Source of the DNA: an uncultured Lachnospiraceae bacterium | GTDB taxonomy: Bacteria; Bacillota; Clostridia; Lachnospirales; Lachnospiraceae | Direction: 5' to 3' | Assembly: GCA_910579865.1 (NCBI GenBank) | Contig: CAJTXA010000004.1 | Span: 128,917 to 192,916, forward strand | DNA: 64,000 nt | Shown here: positions 36,901 through 45,625 of the stretch, piece after piece | How positions within the stretch are numbered: position 1 is the stretch's first letter | Layout of the letters: every line of letters starts with the position of its first letter | The notes under the pieces: model-generated | What the model saw: only the letters and a program-made list of their open reading frames with translations | What the model was told of the DNA's origin: nothing | Database searches by the model: none | Position numbers and translations under genes: made by a program

Positions 36901-37176
36901 TTTTATGATCGAGAAGTACATCTATATGTCAATAAAGAAACATTGATTTTAACTGGAATCGGAATTTTACTTGGATTGCCATTAGGGGATGCATTGGGGC
37001 ATTGTCTTACTTGGGTATTGCGATTGCCTTCTATTTATTTTGCGGTATCAATTCATAAAAGCAGTTATTTTATTGCAGCAGGAATTTCATTTGGTTTTGC
37101 TCTTTTGGTAGACTTTATTACAAATCATACTTTGGATAGAGTGAATCCAGTTGAGGCATTAAAAAGTGTAGAATAA
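33943..37176 (+). CDS. FtsX-like ABC permease with giant extracytoplasmic coiled coil
   Basis: 1077 residues. A first membrane helix (about 20-36, FFSILLITALGVTTLTG) is followed by a MacB-like extracytoplasmic region and then about 290 residues (near 235-525) of nearly unbroken Glu/Gln/Lys heptads such as EKELTDAEKKLLDGEENLEK. The first FtsX domain follows (IFLVVAVLISLTTITRMIEE with a loop carrying GTYKALGFTDGEIRKKY), then a second FtsX domain near the C-terminus (ELATIKVLGFYDREV). The coiled coil may reach across the cell wall. This architecture is known in Firmicutes; no two-component system is adjacent. Substrate unknown. Confidence 0.92.
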   Translation: MKKAYSKDIWRSIWKGKKRFFSILLITALGVTTLTGIKAGCVDLRYSADAFFDRQGLFDISVVSTLGLTKEDVSVLQQTEKVAVAEGAYSEIVHTEYDEKRQSAEIKVLSENGINLPFLIEGTLPIVENEIAVTEKYRQNTGRGIGEIVTIEDGSNFSITEYKISGIVVDVMDINNPNGSVAFRSSSTADYTFFVLPEAVETDIYTAIYLKLTDCKDLLCYSDEYEESIRQVAQEIEGQIKEVREQARYDSVIDEANQELVEAEQKMEQEFLKAEKELTDAEKKLLDGEENLEKGKRELEKNQQQAEEEFLKAEKEIEDGYQQLRTAEKQLAESEKQIQEGEQQLEQAKEELTYQQTESNVQLETARKQLEEGIEQVQNMLDQFQSNEMMPSLAELQAQLQQLTAQLEEVNQQQAEADAQFQAAWQQIAEQEAELAEARVQLENGQAELEKNRFKLEEGEVELERQKQEVKEQIQEGEEELVKAEQELLEGKKEWEEGWKEYQEKRTEAEQELKEAREKIADIHMAQWYVQERDSLSGYANIESDADCIEAIGNAFPIIFLVVAVLISLTTITRMIEEDRGLIGTYKALGFTDGEIRKKYLIYALSASLLGGILGDLCGFIVLPEIIFIFFRIMYLLPEYNLKFNFGYGFGGILLFLTGVAGATGYACYTELKQMPAVLMRPKAPQSGSRVVLEYMTPLWNRLSFLNKVTVRNLFRYKKRLIMTISGIMGCTALILCGFAIKDTVTDLMPRQYQYIYRYDLMAVASPEENTKLLSYLKNNENIADFLNVQIDSVKLKNQIGKEQKIQLIVVPQNAEFYNYIHLENTQGKQVELKEKGIYITQNAAELLHLNREETVFLQNLKLVQKEATVMEIVKNYLGNAVYITQATYEELFEQYEPNGALIQLSDICTDHLGFAEELGRKEGILSSISTEELRRDFSKAFVLMNMIVYVILFLAAGLAFVVLFTLSATNISERIRELATIKVLGFYDREVHLYVNKETLILTGIGILLGLPLGDALGHCLTWVLRLPSIYFAVSIHKSSYFIAAGISFGFALLVDFITNHTLDRVNPVEALKSVE

Positions 37177-37314
37177 AGAAGTTGTATTTTCTTAATTTAG
37201 ATGATATACTTAAAGTGTTTGGCTTTTATGTGAATGAAGCCCCCTGAACCTTGACAGTTAGATATCATATTAGAATTTAGAAGATAATGCTTTGCTAAAT
37301 AAAAGGAGGAAATC

Positions 37315-37356
37315 ATGTTATCCCGAAAAGGAAGGATAGGAGGAACACATGTTTGA
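37315..37356 (+). CDS. Thirteen-codon leader peptide overlapping the chemoreceptor start
   Basis: ATG 37315 is preceded by AAAGGAGG with ideal spacing and reads [13 protein letters not shown], ending at a TGA that overlaps the first codons of the chemoreceptor gene in another frame. Translation of the leader would deliver ribosomes to the receptor start, whose own AGGAGG lies inside the leader frame. A real function is uncertain. Confidence 0.45.
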   Translation: MLSRKGRIGGTHV

Positions 37357-39034
37357 GAAAATTAAAAATATGTATGTTGAAAAGAAATTAAGAACATGCT
37401 TTATTTTAACAGTTTTAATGGCAAGTATATCAGGTGTATTGGGAATTTTTGTATTATTATTTACGAATAAAAGTTATAGTAATGCATTAGTAACAAACGG
37501 GTTTTCTCAGGGAGAAATTGGAAGATTTACAACTTATATAAATAGAGAGACAACGTTGGTAAGAGAATTCTTATTAGGAAATGATGAAGAATCTTTACAA
37601 GAAGCATTACAAGAGTTAGAGTCAGTGACAGAAGATACAGATAGTGCGTTAGAGAAAATGAAGAAAAACTGTAATACAGAAGAAGAAAAAAGGCTGATAC
37701 AAATTATTGAGGAATATCTTCCACAATATCGTGCTATAAGAGAAGAAATTGTATATGGGAAAACGAATACAGGTGAAGAATCTTTAGAATTATTAAATGT
37801 AAAAGCAAAACCAGTAATGAATAAAGCGACAGATGCAGCAACACAGTTAATGAATTTAAATGTGGAGATGGGAAATAAGATTCAAAAAAGATTAACGTAT
37901 CAGACCTATATTATTTTGGCAGTTATGTTAATAATTATGGCAGCATCAGTAATTGTTTCTATTAAATTGGCGAAAAAAATTGCAAAGTTATTTTCAGAGC
38001 CAATTATCAATATTAAAAATGCAACAGCAGAGTTGGCAAAAGGAAATTTGAATTTTGAAATAAAAAAATTATATAATGATGAGATTGGGGAAATGACAGA
38101 TTCCTTTGTAGAAGCAATAGGAGAACTTCGACTTTATATTAAAGAGTTGACACATGATTTAACAGAGATTGCAAATGGGAATTTTGATGTAACGACTCAG
38201 ATTGAGTTTAGAGGAGAGTTTCAGGCATTTTCCGAAGTAATTGATACACTTACTTCAGGATTAAGTGAAACAATGAGTAAAATTAATGAGGCATCCGAAC
38301 AGGTAGCAATGGGTTCTGGGCAAATGGCAGAAAGTGCACAATCATTAGCAGAGGGGGCTACTGATCAGGCAGGAGCAGTAGAGCAGTTGACAGCAACAAT
38401 TCAAAATATTACAGAAAATGTAATTGCAAATTCAGAAAATGCAAGTAAATCTTATCAAAGTGCTTTAGAATTTGAACGAGAAGCAGAAACAGGGAATGAA
38501 AATATTATTCAGTTGAATTCTGCAATGGAACGAATTAATATGACATCAAATGAAATTGCTAATATTATTTCGGAAATTGAAGATATTGCATCTCAGACAA
38601 ATCTTCTTTCGCTTAATGCTTCAATTGAAGCAGCAAGAGCTGGTGAAGCAGGAAAAGGTTTTGCTGTAGTTGCAGATCAAATTGGCAAATTAGCATCAGA
38701 TAGTGCTAATTCTGCTGTAAATACAAAGAGATTGATTGAGAATTCTATTCAAGAAATTGAAAAAGGAAATGAGATTACAGCAAAGACAACAAAGGCAATT
38801 GAAATAGTAATTGAAGGAATTCGACAACTTGCTATTTCAACAAAAGAAATTAGTGAATTATCCGATACACAGGCAGAAGCTATGAAACAGTTAGAGGTTG
38901 GCGTAGAACAGATTTCAGAAGTGATTCAAAGTAATTCTGCAGCTGCACAGGAAAGTTCAGCAACCAGTGAAGAACTTTCAGCACAGTCAGAAGCTCTTAG
39001 AGAATTAGTAGCACAATTTACAATTAAAAGTTAG
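37349..39034 (+). CDS. Methyl-accepting chemotaxis protein
   Basis: 561-residue chemoreceptor. A membrane helix at about 18-38, an extracellular four-helix sensor region (about 40-185, all helical and acidic), a second membrane helix near 187-207 ([17 protein letters not shown]), a HAMP domain, and the signalling hairpin with its tip [20 protein letters not shown] and [20 protein letters not shown]. Methylation-type Glu/Gln pairs flank the tip. The ligand is unknown. AGGAGG lies 7 bases before the ATG. It lacks the CheR-tethering pentapeptide, as is usual in Firmicutes. Confidence 0.95.
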   Translation: MFEKIKNMYVEKKLRTCFILTVLMASISGVLGIFVLLFTNKSYSNALVTNGFSQGEIGRFTTYINRETTLVREFLLGNDEESLQEALQELESVTEDTDSALEKMKKNCNTEEEKRLIQIIEEYLPQYRAIREEIVYGKTNTGEESLELLNVKAKPVMNKATDAATQLMNLNVEMGNKIQKRLTYQTYIILAVMLIIMAASVIVSIKLAKKIAKLFSEPIINIKNATAELAKGNLNFEIKKLYNDEIGEMTDSFVEAIGELRLYIKELTHDLTEIANGNFDVTTQIEFRGEFQAFSEVIDTLTSGLSETMSKINEASEQVAMGSGQMAESAQSLAEGATDQAGAVEQLTATIQNITENVIANSENASKSYQSALEFEREAETGNENIIQLNSAMERINMTSNEIANIISEIEDIASQTNLLSLNASIEAARAGEAGKGFAVVADQIGKLASDSANSAVNTKRLIENSIQEIEKGNEITAKTTKAIEIVIEGIRQLAISTKEISELSDTQAEAMKQLEVGVEQISEVIQSNSAAAQESSATSEELSAQSEALRELVAQFTIKS

Positions 39035-39147
39035 TAAAGTAGATAGTAAATATAGAAAATATGATATCGCAACTAAGAATAATTGGATAACAGATAAATA
39101 CAAATGTAAATAAAAAAAGGGGAAAAGGATTCATTAAAATGAAAAAG

Positions 39148-39184
39148 AAGAGGCATTTGAATATATCAAATGTCTCTTTTTTGT
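39148..39184 (+). terminator. Terminator between the chemoreceptor and GH3 genes
   Basis: AAGAGGCATTTGA pairs with TCAAATGTCTCTT around a five-base loop, followed by TTTT. Confidence 0.85.
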
Positions 39185-39226
39185 GCATAAGGGAAAAAGT
39201 AGAAAATAGAAAGGGTAAAAAAACAG

Positions 39227-41389
39227 ATGACAGAATTAAATCAAAATCAAGAAAAGCTAAGAGAATATCGAAAACAAGCAGAAGAATTTGTTGCGCAGAT
39301 GACAATAGAAGAAAAGTGTAATCAGATGCTTCATACAGCTATAGCAGTGGAACGATTAGGAATCCCACAGTATAATTGGTGGAATGAAGCACTTCATGGG
39401 GTTGCCCGTGCTGGTGTGGCTACTGTATTTCCGCAGGCAATAACAATGGCAGCTAGTTTTGATGAGGAATGGATAGAGAAAGTAGCAGATGCCATTGCTA
39501 CAGAAGGAAGAGCAAAATTTAATAACCAACAAAAATATCAAGATTATGAGATTTATAAAGGTCTTACATTTTGGTCGCCAAATGTAAATATATTTCGTGA
39601 TCCAAGATGGGGCAGAGGACATGAAACATTTGGAGAGGATCCTTATTTGACTTCTCGGTTAGGCGTTCGCTTTATTGAGGGATTACAAGGACATGATGAA
39701 AATTATTTAAAATCGGCTGCTTGTGCCAAACATTTTGCCGTACATAGTGGGCCGGAGGATTTAAGGCATGAGTTTAATGCAGAAGTTTCAAATGTAGATT
39801 TATATGAAACCTATCTTCCAGCTTTTCGTGCCTGTGTAATGGAAGCAAAAGTGGAAGCTGTGATGGGAGCTTATAATCGTACAAATGGAATTCCCTGTTG
39901 TGGAAATCAACAGCTTTTACAAGAGATTTTACGAGAAAAATGGGGATTTGAAGGCCATGTAGTTTCAGATTGTTGGGCAATTCGGGATTTTTATCAGGGG
40001 CATGGAGTAGTAGAAGGACCAGTTGAAGCAGTGGCTATGGCAGTGAACCACGGGTGCGATTTAAATTGTGGAAGTCTTTTTCTTTATCTACAGGAGGCAG
40101 TGGAGAAAGGATTGGTGTCAGAAGAACAAATTGATCATGCAGTGACACATTTACTGATGTCCCGGATAAAACTTGGATTACTTGGAAAAAAGGAAAAAAG
40201 TCTATATGATTCGATCTCATTTTTGGAAGTCGATTCGGAAAATATGCAAAAATTAAATTTAAAAACCGCATTGAAAAGCATGGTGCTTTTGAAAAATACA
40301 AACCAGCTGCTTCCATTAGATCGAACGACGATTCAAACAATTGGAGTAATTGGACCAAATGCCAATAGCCGTAAAGCATTAGTAGGAAATTATGAAGGAA
40401 CAGCATCTAGATATATTACTGTTTTGGAAGGGATTCAAGATTATCTTGGCGATCAAGTAAGAGTCCTTTTTTCGGAAGGTTGTCATCTTTATAAAGAACG
40501 GTTAAATGGACGTGGAGATAAAAATGATCGCCTTGCGGAAATAAAAGGAATCTGTGAACATAGTGATGTTATTGTTTGCTGTATGGGATTAGATGCTGGA
40601 TTGGAAGGAGAACAGGGAGATAAAAGCAATCAGTTTGCCAGTGGGGATAAACCAGATTTAAATTTACCTGGTGTACAACAAGAAGTGCTTCAAATAGCAG
40701 TAGAAAGTAAGAAGCCAGTTATACTTGTACTGCTTTCTGGAAGTGCATTAGCAATTTCTTATGCAGAAGAAAAGATTCCAGCTATTCTTTATGGCGGATA
40801 TCCGGGAGCACAAGGAGGTAAAGCAATTGCACAGATTTTATTTGGAGAAAGTTGTCCAGAAGGAAAATTGCCAATTACGTTTTATCGGACAACAGAAGAG
40901 CTGCCAGAATTTACAGATTATTCTATGAAAAATCGAACCTATCGTTATATGGAATCAGAGGCATTGTATCCATTTGGATATGGACTTTCTTATACAAGGT
41001 TCATCTTACAAAAGACGAAAATTTCTTCTTTTGAAGTTACTTCAGAAGGAATTTTAGTAGAAACAGAGGTAGAAAATGTTGGAGCTTATGATGGGGCAGA
41101 AACAGTTCAAGTCTATATAAAGGTAGAACAAAGCGGAACACCACATGCACAGTTAAAGGGACTTTGTAAAGTGTTTTTACAAAAAGGAGAGAAAAAACAG
41201 GTTAAAATTCAGCTTAAGGAAGTTGATTTTGGACTTTATGAAGAGGATGGTAAGAAGAAAGTAACGAAAGGAAATTGTCGGATTTATATCGGAACTTCTC
41301 AACCAGATTTGCGTAGCTGCTGTTTAAGGGAAGAGAAACCAGAAGAATTTTTGGTTCAAGTTTTAGAAAGCCGAATTGTAGAAGAATAG
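39227..41389 (+). CDS. Glycoside hydrolase family 3 enzyme, beta-xylosidase/beta-glucosidase type
   Basis: 720 residues without a signal peptide, so it acts on oligosaccharides taken into the cell. Substrate-site motifs are YNWWNEALHGVARAG, FWSPNVNIFRDPRWGRGHET and CAKHFAVHSGPE; the nucleophile Asp is in GHVVSDCWAIRDFY. The GH3 C-terminal domain shows KSMVLLKNTNQLLPLD, followed by an FN3-like domain with YPFGYGLSYT. The NWWNEALHG segment is typical of the xylosidase branch, but sugar preference cannot be fixed by eye. A gene for DNA alkyl repair follows 9 bases downstream. Confidence 0.92.
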   Translation: MTELNQNQEKLREYRKQAEEFVAQMTIEEKCNQMLHTAIAVERLGIPQYNWWNEALHGVARAGVATVFPQAITMAASFDEEWIEKVADAIATEGRAKFNNQQKYQDYEIYKGLTFWSPNVNIFRDPRWGRGHETFGEDPYLTSRLGVRFIEGLQGHDENYLKSAACAKHFAVHSGPEDLRHEFNAEVSNVDLYETYLPAFRACVMEAKVEAVMGAYNRTNGIPCCGNQQLLQEILREKWGFEGHVVSDCWAIRDFYQGHGVVEGPVEAVAMAVNHGCDLNCGSLFLYLQEAVEKGLVSEEQIDHAVTHLLMSRIKLGLLGKKEKSLYDSISFLEVDSENMQKLNLKTALKSMVLLKNTNQLLPLDRTTIQTIGVIGPNANSRKALVGNYEGTASRYITVLEGIQDYLGDQVRVLFSEGCHLYKERLNGRGDKNDRLAEIKGICEHSDVIVCCMGLDAGLEGEQGDKSNQFASGDKPDLNLPGVQQEVLQIAVESKKPVILVLLSGSALAISYAEEKIPAILYGGYPGAQGGKAIAQILFGESCPEGKLPITFYRTTEELPEFTDYSMKNRTYRYMESEALYPFGYGLSYTRFILQKTKISSFEVTSEGILVETEVENVGAYDGAETVQVYIKVEQSGTPHAQLKGLCKVFLQKGEKKQVKIQLKEVDFGLYEEDGKKKVTKGNCRIYIGTSQPDLRSCCLREEKPEEFLVQVLESRIVEE

Positions 41390-41397
41390 GAATAAGA

Positions 41398-41877
41398 GTG
41401 GAGAACATGGTACAAAGAGGATTTTATTTGTCACCAATTGGAGGGATTTGGATAGAGGAGGAAGAGGAACACATTGTAGGGATATTCTTAGGAAAGAAAG
41501 AAGTGTATCCAATTTTAGAAGAAAGTACATTATTAAAAGAGGCAAAAAAACAATTGGAAGAATATTTTTATGGAAAAAGAAAAAAGTTTTGCCTTCCTTT
41601 GAATCCAAAAGGAACTACATTTCAAAAAAAGGTCTGGGAAGCACTTCAGGCGATTCCTTATGGACAAACAAGAAGTTATAAAGAACTAGCAAAGAGAGTT
41701 GGAAGCCCAAAGGCATATCGGGCAGTAGGTGGTGCAAACCATAGAAATCAGATTTTAATTGTAATTCCTTGTCATCGCATTATTGGAGCAAATGGAGAAT
41801 TAGTTGGGTTTGGAAGTGGAGTGGAAATAAAAAAATATTTATTGGAATTGGAAATGAGGAATTTAAAAGAGCTTTGA
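41398..41877 (+). CDS. ogt: Methylated-DNA-protein-cysteine methyltransferase
   Basis: Repairs O6-alkylguanine by transfer to its own cysteine. The active site IPCHRIIG and the HTH-containing stretch VWEALQAIPYGQTRSYKELA are diagnostic, with RAVGGANHRNQ between them. 159 residues. The start is probably GTG 41398; ATG 41407 is an alternative. It is placed right after the GH3 gene and likely co-transcribed, with no functional link evident. Confidence 0.95.
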   Translation: MENMVQRGFYLSPIGGIWIEEEEEHIVGIFLGKKEVYPILEESTLLKEAKKQLEEYFYGKRKKFCLPLNPKGTTFQKKVWEALQAIPYGQTRSYKELAKRVGSPKAYRAVGGANHRNQILIVIPCHRIIGANGELVGFGSGVEIKKYLLELEMRNLKEL

Positions 41878-41888
41878 TCAGATTTTTC

Positions 41889-41917
41889 TTGACTTTAGTG
41901 AAGCAAATTGTTAAAAT
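41889..41917 (+). promoter_or_regulatory. Promoter of the ABC uptake operon
   Basis: TTGACT at 41889-41894, 17-base spacer, TAAAAT at 41912-41917. Confidence 0.75.
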
Positions 41918-41990
41918 CTATTTATTGCATAAAAAAGTATTACTACAATAGATTTTAGAAAGCAGTAGTAATAGTAGATTGGAGGATATT

Positions 41991-43055
41991 ATGAAGTTAA
42001 GAAAAATTGTAGCAGGAGTAATGGGAGCAGTAATTATGTTGTCTTTGACTGCATGTGGAGGAAATGGATCAGATAATACAACTGTCAATACAGAAAATAC
42101 GACAACAAGTACTGTAGATAGTACAGGAAATAGTACAAAAGATACAATAGCAAATGGAAGCGATACAGAAAAAACCTATCGTATTGGAATTTGTCAGTTG
42201 GTGCAGCATGTAGCATTGGATGAGGCAACTAAAGGATTTCAAGATGCATTAACAGAGAAGTTAGGTGATAAAGTAAGTTTCGATATGCAGAACGCACAGG
42301 GAGAATCCACAAACTGTTCCACAATTGTCAATCAATTTGTTTCTGCTAAGGTGGATTTGATTCTTGCAAATGCAACGGCACCATTACAGTCTGCTGCTGC
42401 TGCAACAGCAGAAATTCCGATTTTAGGTACAAGTATTACTGATTATGCTACGGCATTGGACATTGATAATTGGAATGGGCAAACTGGAAGAAATATTTCT
42501 GGAACAGCAGATTTAGCACCACTGGATGAACAAGCAGCAGTCATTCAAGAACTATTTCCAGATAAGAAAAAGGTTGGTTTATTGTATTGTTCTGGAGAAC
42601 CAAATTCACAATATCAAGTAGACATTATGAAAGAGCATTTGGAAGGAATGGGCTATACCTGCACCTATTACTCTTTTGTAGATTCCAATGATATTGCTTC
42701 TGTTGTTACAAATGCAGCTTCTAATAGTGATTTGATTTATGTACCTACAGACAATACAGCAGCTTCCAATACAGAAGTGATTCAAAATGTTTGTCTTCCA
42801 GCTAAGGTTCCTGTTTTTGCAGGAGAAGAAGGCATTTGTAAAGGCTGTGGAGTAGCAACTTTGTCCATTAGTTATTATGATATTGGATATATTTCTGGTG
42901 AAATGGCATATGAGATTTTAGTAAATGGTGCAGATGTTGCAACGATGGATATACGTTACGCACCAAATGTAGTAAAGAAATATAATGCAGCAAATTGTGA
43001 AGCACTTGGAATTTCAGTTCCAGATGATTATGAGGCCATTATAATGGAAGAATAA
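41991..43055 (+). CDS. ABC transporter substrate-binding lipoprotein (ABC_sub_bind/TrpX type)
   Basis: 354 residues with a lipobox, LSLTACGGN, a Thr/Asn/Ser-rich linker (about 30-65), then a two-lobed binding domain of the ABC_sub_bind family: IGICQLVQHVALDEATKGFQ, LILANATAPLQSAAA, and KKVGLLYCSGEPNSQYQVD. Relatives include TrpX of tryptophan uptake; the ligand here is not certain. ATG 41991 has GGAGG 6 bases upstream. It is first in a typical three-gene operon. Confidence 0.9.
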   Translation: MKLRKIVAGVMGAVIMLSLTACGGNGSDNTTVNTENTTTSTVDSTGNSTKDTIANGSDTEKTYRIGICQLVQHVALDEATKGFQDALTEKLGDKVSFDMQNAQGESTNCSTIVNQFVSAKVDLILANATAPLQSAAAATAEIPILGTSITDYATALDIDNWNGQTGRNISGTADLAPLDEQAAVIQELFPDKKKVGLLYCSGEPNSQYQVDIMKEHLEGMGYTCTYYSFVDSNDIASVVTNAASNSDLIYVPTDNTAASNTEVIQNVCLPAKVPVFAGEEGICKGCGVATLSISYYDIGYISGEMAYEILVNGADVATMDIRYAPNVVKKYNAANCEALGISVPDDYEAIIMEE

Positions 43056-43079
43056 GAAATAAGCTACAGGAGAAGAAAA

Positions 43080-43997
43080 ATGGATATCACAATATTATTG
43101 AATGCCATGCCAGGGGCAATTGCACAGGGCTTAATTTGGGGTATTATGGCGATTGGAGTTTATATTACCTATAAGGTTCTAGATGTGGCAGATTTAACAG
43201 TAGATGGTACCATGTGTACTGGAGGTGCAGTCAGTATTATGATGATGCTGTCTGGACATAATATATGGTTCAGCTTGTTTGTAGCAGTTTTGGCAGGAAT
43301 GTTGGCAGGATTGGTAACAGGAGTGTTTCATACTGCTATGGGAATTCCAGCAATTCTTGCCGGAATTTTAACACAACTTTCTTTGTATTCGATTAATTTA
43401 AAGGTTATGGGAAAGTCGAATCAGGCAATTAGTGTGGAAAAATATGATCTATTGGTTTCTTTACGGTATATAAAGGGTGTGCCATTTTATCAAAATACAA
43501 TTTTTATTGTGGCAATTTTTACAATTATAATTATTGCAGTTCTCTATTGGTTTTTTGGAACAGAACTTGGCTGTTCTTTGCGTGCAACTGGATGTAATCC
43601 TAATATGAGCCGTGCACAAGGAATTAATACTAAGTGGAGTGTGGTACTTGGGCTGATGATTTCCAATGGGCTAGTTGCACTTTCAAGCGCACTTTTTTCT
43701 CAGTATCAAGGGTTTGCTGATATCAATATGGGACGTGGAGCAATTGTAATTGGACTGGCAGCAGTGATTATTGGGAATGTAGTATTTGAAAAGATTTTTC
43801 ATAATTTTGCTTTGAAATTATTAAGTGTTTCAATTGGCGCAGTAATTTATTATGTTGTGCTTCAAGTAGTAATTTGGATTGGATTAGATACTGATTTGCT
43901 AAAATTATTGTCGGCATTAGTAGTGGCATTTTTCTTAGCAGTTCCTTATTGGAAAAAAGAGTATTTTACAAAACCGATAAAGAGAGGAGAGGACTGA
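43080..43997 (+). CDS. ABC transporter permease (BPD_transp_2 family)
   Basis: 305 residues with eight or more membrane helices. Segments such as GLIWGIMAIGVYITYKVLDV, then ADLTVDGTMCTGGAVSIM near residue 40, and GCSLRATGCNPNMSRAQGIN before the middle helices are characteristic of the permease partner of ABC_sub_bind proteins. AGGAGAAG precedes the ATG. It is one base apart from the following ATPase gene. Confidence 0.93.
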   Translation: MDITILLNAMPGAIAQGLIWGIMAIGVYITYKVLDVADLTVDGTMCTGGAVSIMMMLSGHNIWFSLFVAVLAGMLAGLVTGVFHTAMGIPAILAGILTQLSLYSINLKVMGKSNQAISVEKYDLLVSLRYIKGVPFYQNTIFIVAIFTIIIIAVLYWFFGTELGCSLRATGCNPNMSRAQGINTKWSVVLGLMISNGLVALSSALFSQYQGFADINMGRGAIVIGLAAVIIGNVVFEKIFHNFALKLLSVSIGAVIYYVVLQVVIWIGLDTDLLKLLSALVVAFFLAVPYWKKEYFTKPIKRGED

Positions 43998-43998
43998 T

Positions 43999-44793
43999 AT
44001 GTTAGACGTGCAAAAGATTTATAAGACGTTTAACCCTGGAACAGTAAATGAAAAACGGGCTTTAAATGGTCTTTCTCTTCAGCTGGCAGAAGGAGATTTT
44101 GTCACTGTGATCGGAGGAAATGGTGCTGGAAAATCTACACTTTTAAATGCGTTAGCGGGAACTTGGCTAGTAGATGCAGGGCATATTTTAATCAATGGAA
44201 CTGATGTAACAAAGATGCCAGAGTTTAAGCGTGCTAAATTTTTAGGAAGAGTATTTCAAGATCCCATGATGGGAACGGCTGCCACGATGGAGATAGCAGA
44301 AAATTTAGCACTTGCTGCTAGAAGAGGAGAAAGAAGAGGGCTTTCTAAAGGGATTAACCGAAAGGAATTAGAAGAATATCGTGAATTGTTGGCAATGTTG
44401 GATTTGGGATTAGAAGATCGGCTTACTTCGAAGGTTGGTTTACTTTCAGGTGGACAACGACAGGCAGTTACACTTTTGATGGCAACTTTAAAACGTCCTA
44501 AGTTGTTGCTTTTAGATGAACATACGGCAGCACTTGATCCAAAGACAGCAGCAAAGGTATTGGAAACAACAAATAAAATTGTAACCAAAGATCATCTTAC
44601 TACGTTGATGATTACTCATAATATGCGAGATGCAATTGTAAATGGAAATCGACTGATTATGATGAGTAATGGGAAGATTATTTTAGATATTTCTGGAGAA
44701 GAAAAAAAACGACTTACAGTGGATGATTTATTACAAAAATTTGCAGTAGCAAGTGGAGAAAAATTTGATGATGATCGGACGTTGTTGTCGTAG
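43999..44793 (+). CDS. ABC transporter ATP-binding protein
   Basis: 264 residues. Walker A GGNGAGKSTLLNALAG, Q-loop RVFQDPMMGT, signature LLSGGQRQAVTLLMA, Walker B LLLLDEHTAALDP, switch TLMITHN. It powers the uptake system encoded just upstream. A terminator follows. Confidence 0.95.
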   Translation: MLDVQKIYKTFNPGTVNEKRALNGLSLQLAEGDFVTVIGGNGAGKSTLLNALAGTWLVDAGHILINGTDVTKMPEFKRAKFLGRVFQDPMMGTAATMEIAENLALAARRGERRGLSKGINRKELEEYRELLAMLDLGLEDRLTSKVGLLSGGQRQAVTLLMATLKRPKLLLLDEHTAALDPKTAAKVLETTNKIVTKDHLTTLMITHNMRDAIVNGNRLIMMSNGKIILDISGEEKKRLTVDDLLQKFAVASGEKFDDDRTLLS

Positions 44794-44807
44794 AAGAAAA
44801 TGGTGTG

Positions 44808-44840
44808 GGACAGGAGAAGGTTGACTTCCTGTCCTTTTTC
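44808..44840 (+). terminator. Terminator of the ABC uptake operon
   Basis: GGACAGGA pairs with TCCTGTCC (44808-44815 and 44827-44834), then TTTTT. Confidence 0.85.
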
Positions 44841-44860
44841 TATAAGGTAGGAGGAATCAT

Positions 44861-45589
44861 ATGAAAGAGGTGGTAATGGTAACAGGAGCTTCCCGTGGAA
44901 TTGGCTATGCAGTTGCAGAACGGTTTGCAAAAGAAGGATATCCAATTGTAATTACATGCTCAAAAGGGGAAGAAGAACTTGAAATAGCAAAGAAAAGGCT
45001 AGACCAGTACGGGGGAAGAGTGCTGCAGTTTTTGGCAGATGCTGGGAATTATCAACAGATGAAACATGTGCTTTGCGAAGTAGAGCATAGATTAGGGGAA
45101 GTTGGGATTTTGGTAAATAATGCTGGAATTTCATGGATTGGTTTGTTTCAGGATATGGAGTGTGAGCTATATGAGCAGATCGTTCGAACCAATTTGTTGT
45201 CTGTTATGCATTGTAGTCATCTGGTGATTCCTGGTATGATACGTAGAAAAGCGGGGAAAATAATAAATATTTCTTCGGTATGGGGAAATGTAGGAGCTTC
45301 TTGTGAAGCAGTTTATTCTGCTACAAAAAGTGGAATTAATGGGTTTACAAAAGCACTTGGAAAAGAACTTGCTCCTAGTTCGATTCAAGTTAATGCATTA
45401 GCTTGCGGAGTAATTGATACACGGATGAATTCGTGTTTAACAGAAGAAGAGAAGGAGCAGCTTGTAGAAGAGATTCCAGCCAGACGATTTGGACAAGTAG
45501 AAGAAGTAGCAGATTTCGTTTATCAAATTGTGATTGGACCTGCTTATTTGAATGGACAGGTGATTACTTTAGATGGTGGATGGAGTTAA
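44861..45589 (+). CDS. SDR-family 3-oxoacyl-ACP reductase-like protein
   Basis: NAD(P)H-dependent short-chain reductase, 242 residues. The nucleotide motif VTGASRGIGYAVAERFA, NNAG at ILVNNAGIS, the catalytic Ser in ISSVWG and the YSATKSG motif with Tyr and Lys are intact. It resembles FabG, but it is not near other fatty-acid genes, so a different carbonyl substrate is possible. AGGAGG precedes the ATG. Confidence 0.88.
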   Translation: MKEVVMVTGASRGIGYAVAERFAKEGYPIVITCSKGEEELEIAKKRLDQYGGRVLQFLADAGNYQQMKHVLCEVEHRLGEVGILVNNAGISWIGLFQDMECELYEQIVRTNLLSVMHCSHLVIPGMIRRKAGKIINISSVWGNVGASCEAVYSATKSGINGFTKALGKELAPSSIQVNALACGVIDTRMNSCLTEEEKEQLVEEIPARRFGQVEEVADFVYQIVIGPAYLNGQVITLDGGWS

Positions 45590-45625
45590 ATAGATTTTAT
45601 AAGAATAGAGAAAGGTAGGAAAAAG

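Noticed and set aside
37200..37300. Cyclic-di-GMP or other riboswitch before the chemoreceptor
   Set aside because: A GGCTT/AAGCC stem is present, but none of the conserved GEMM sequence blocks are seen.
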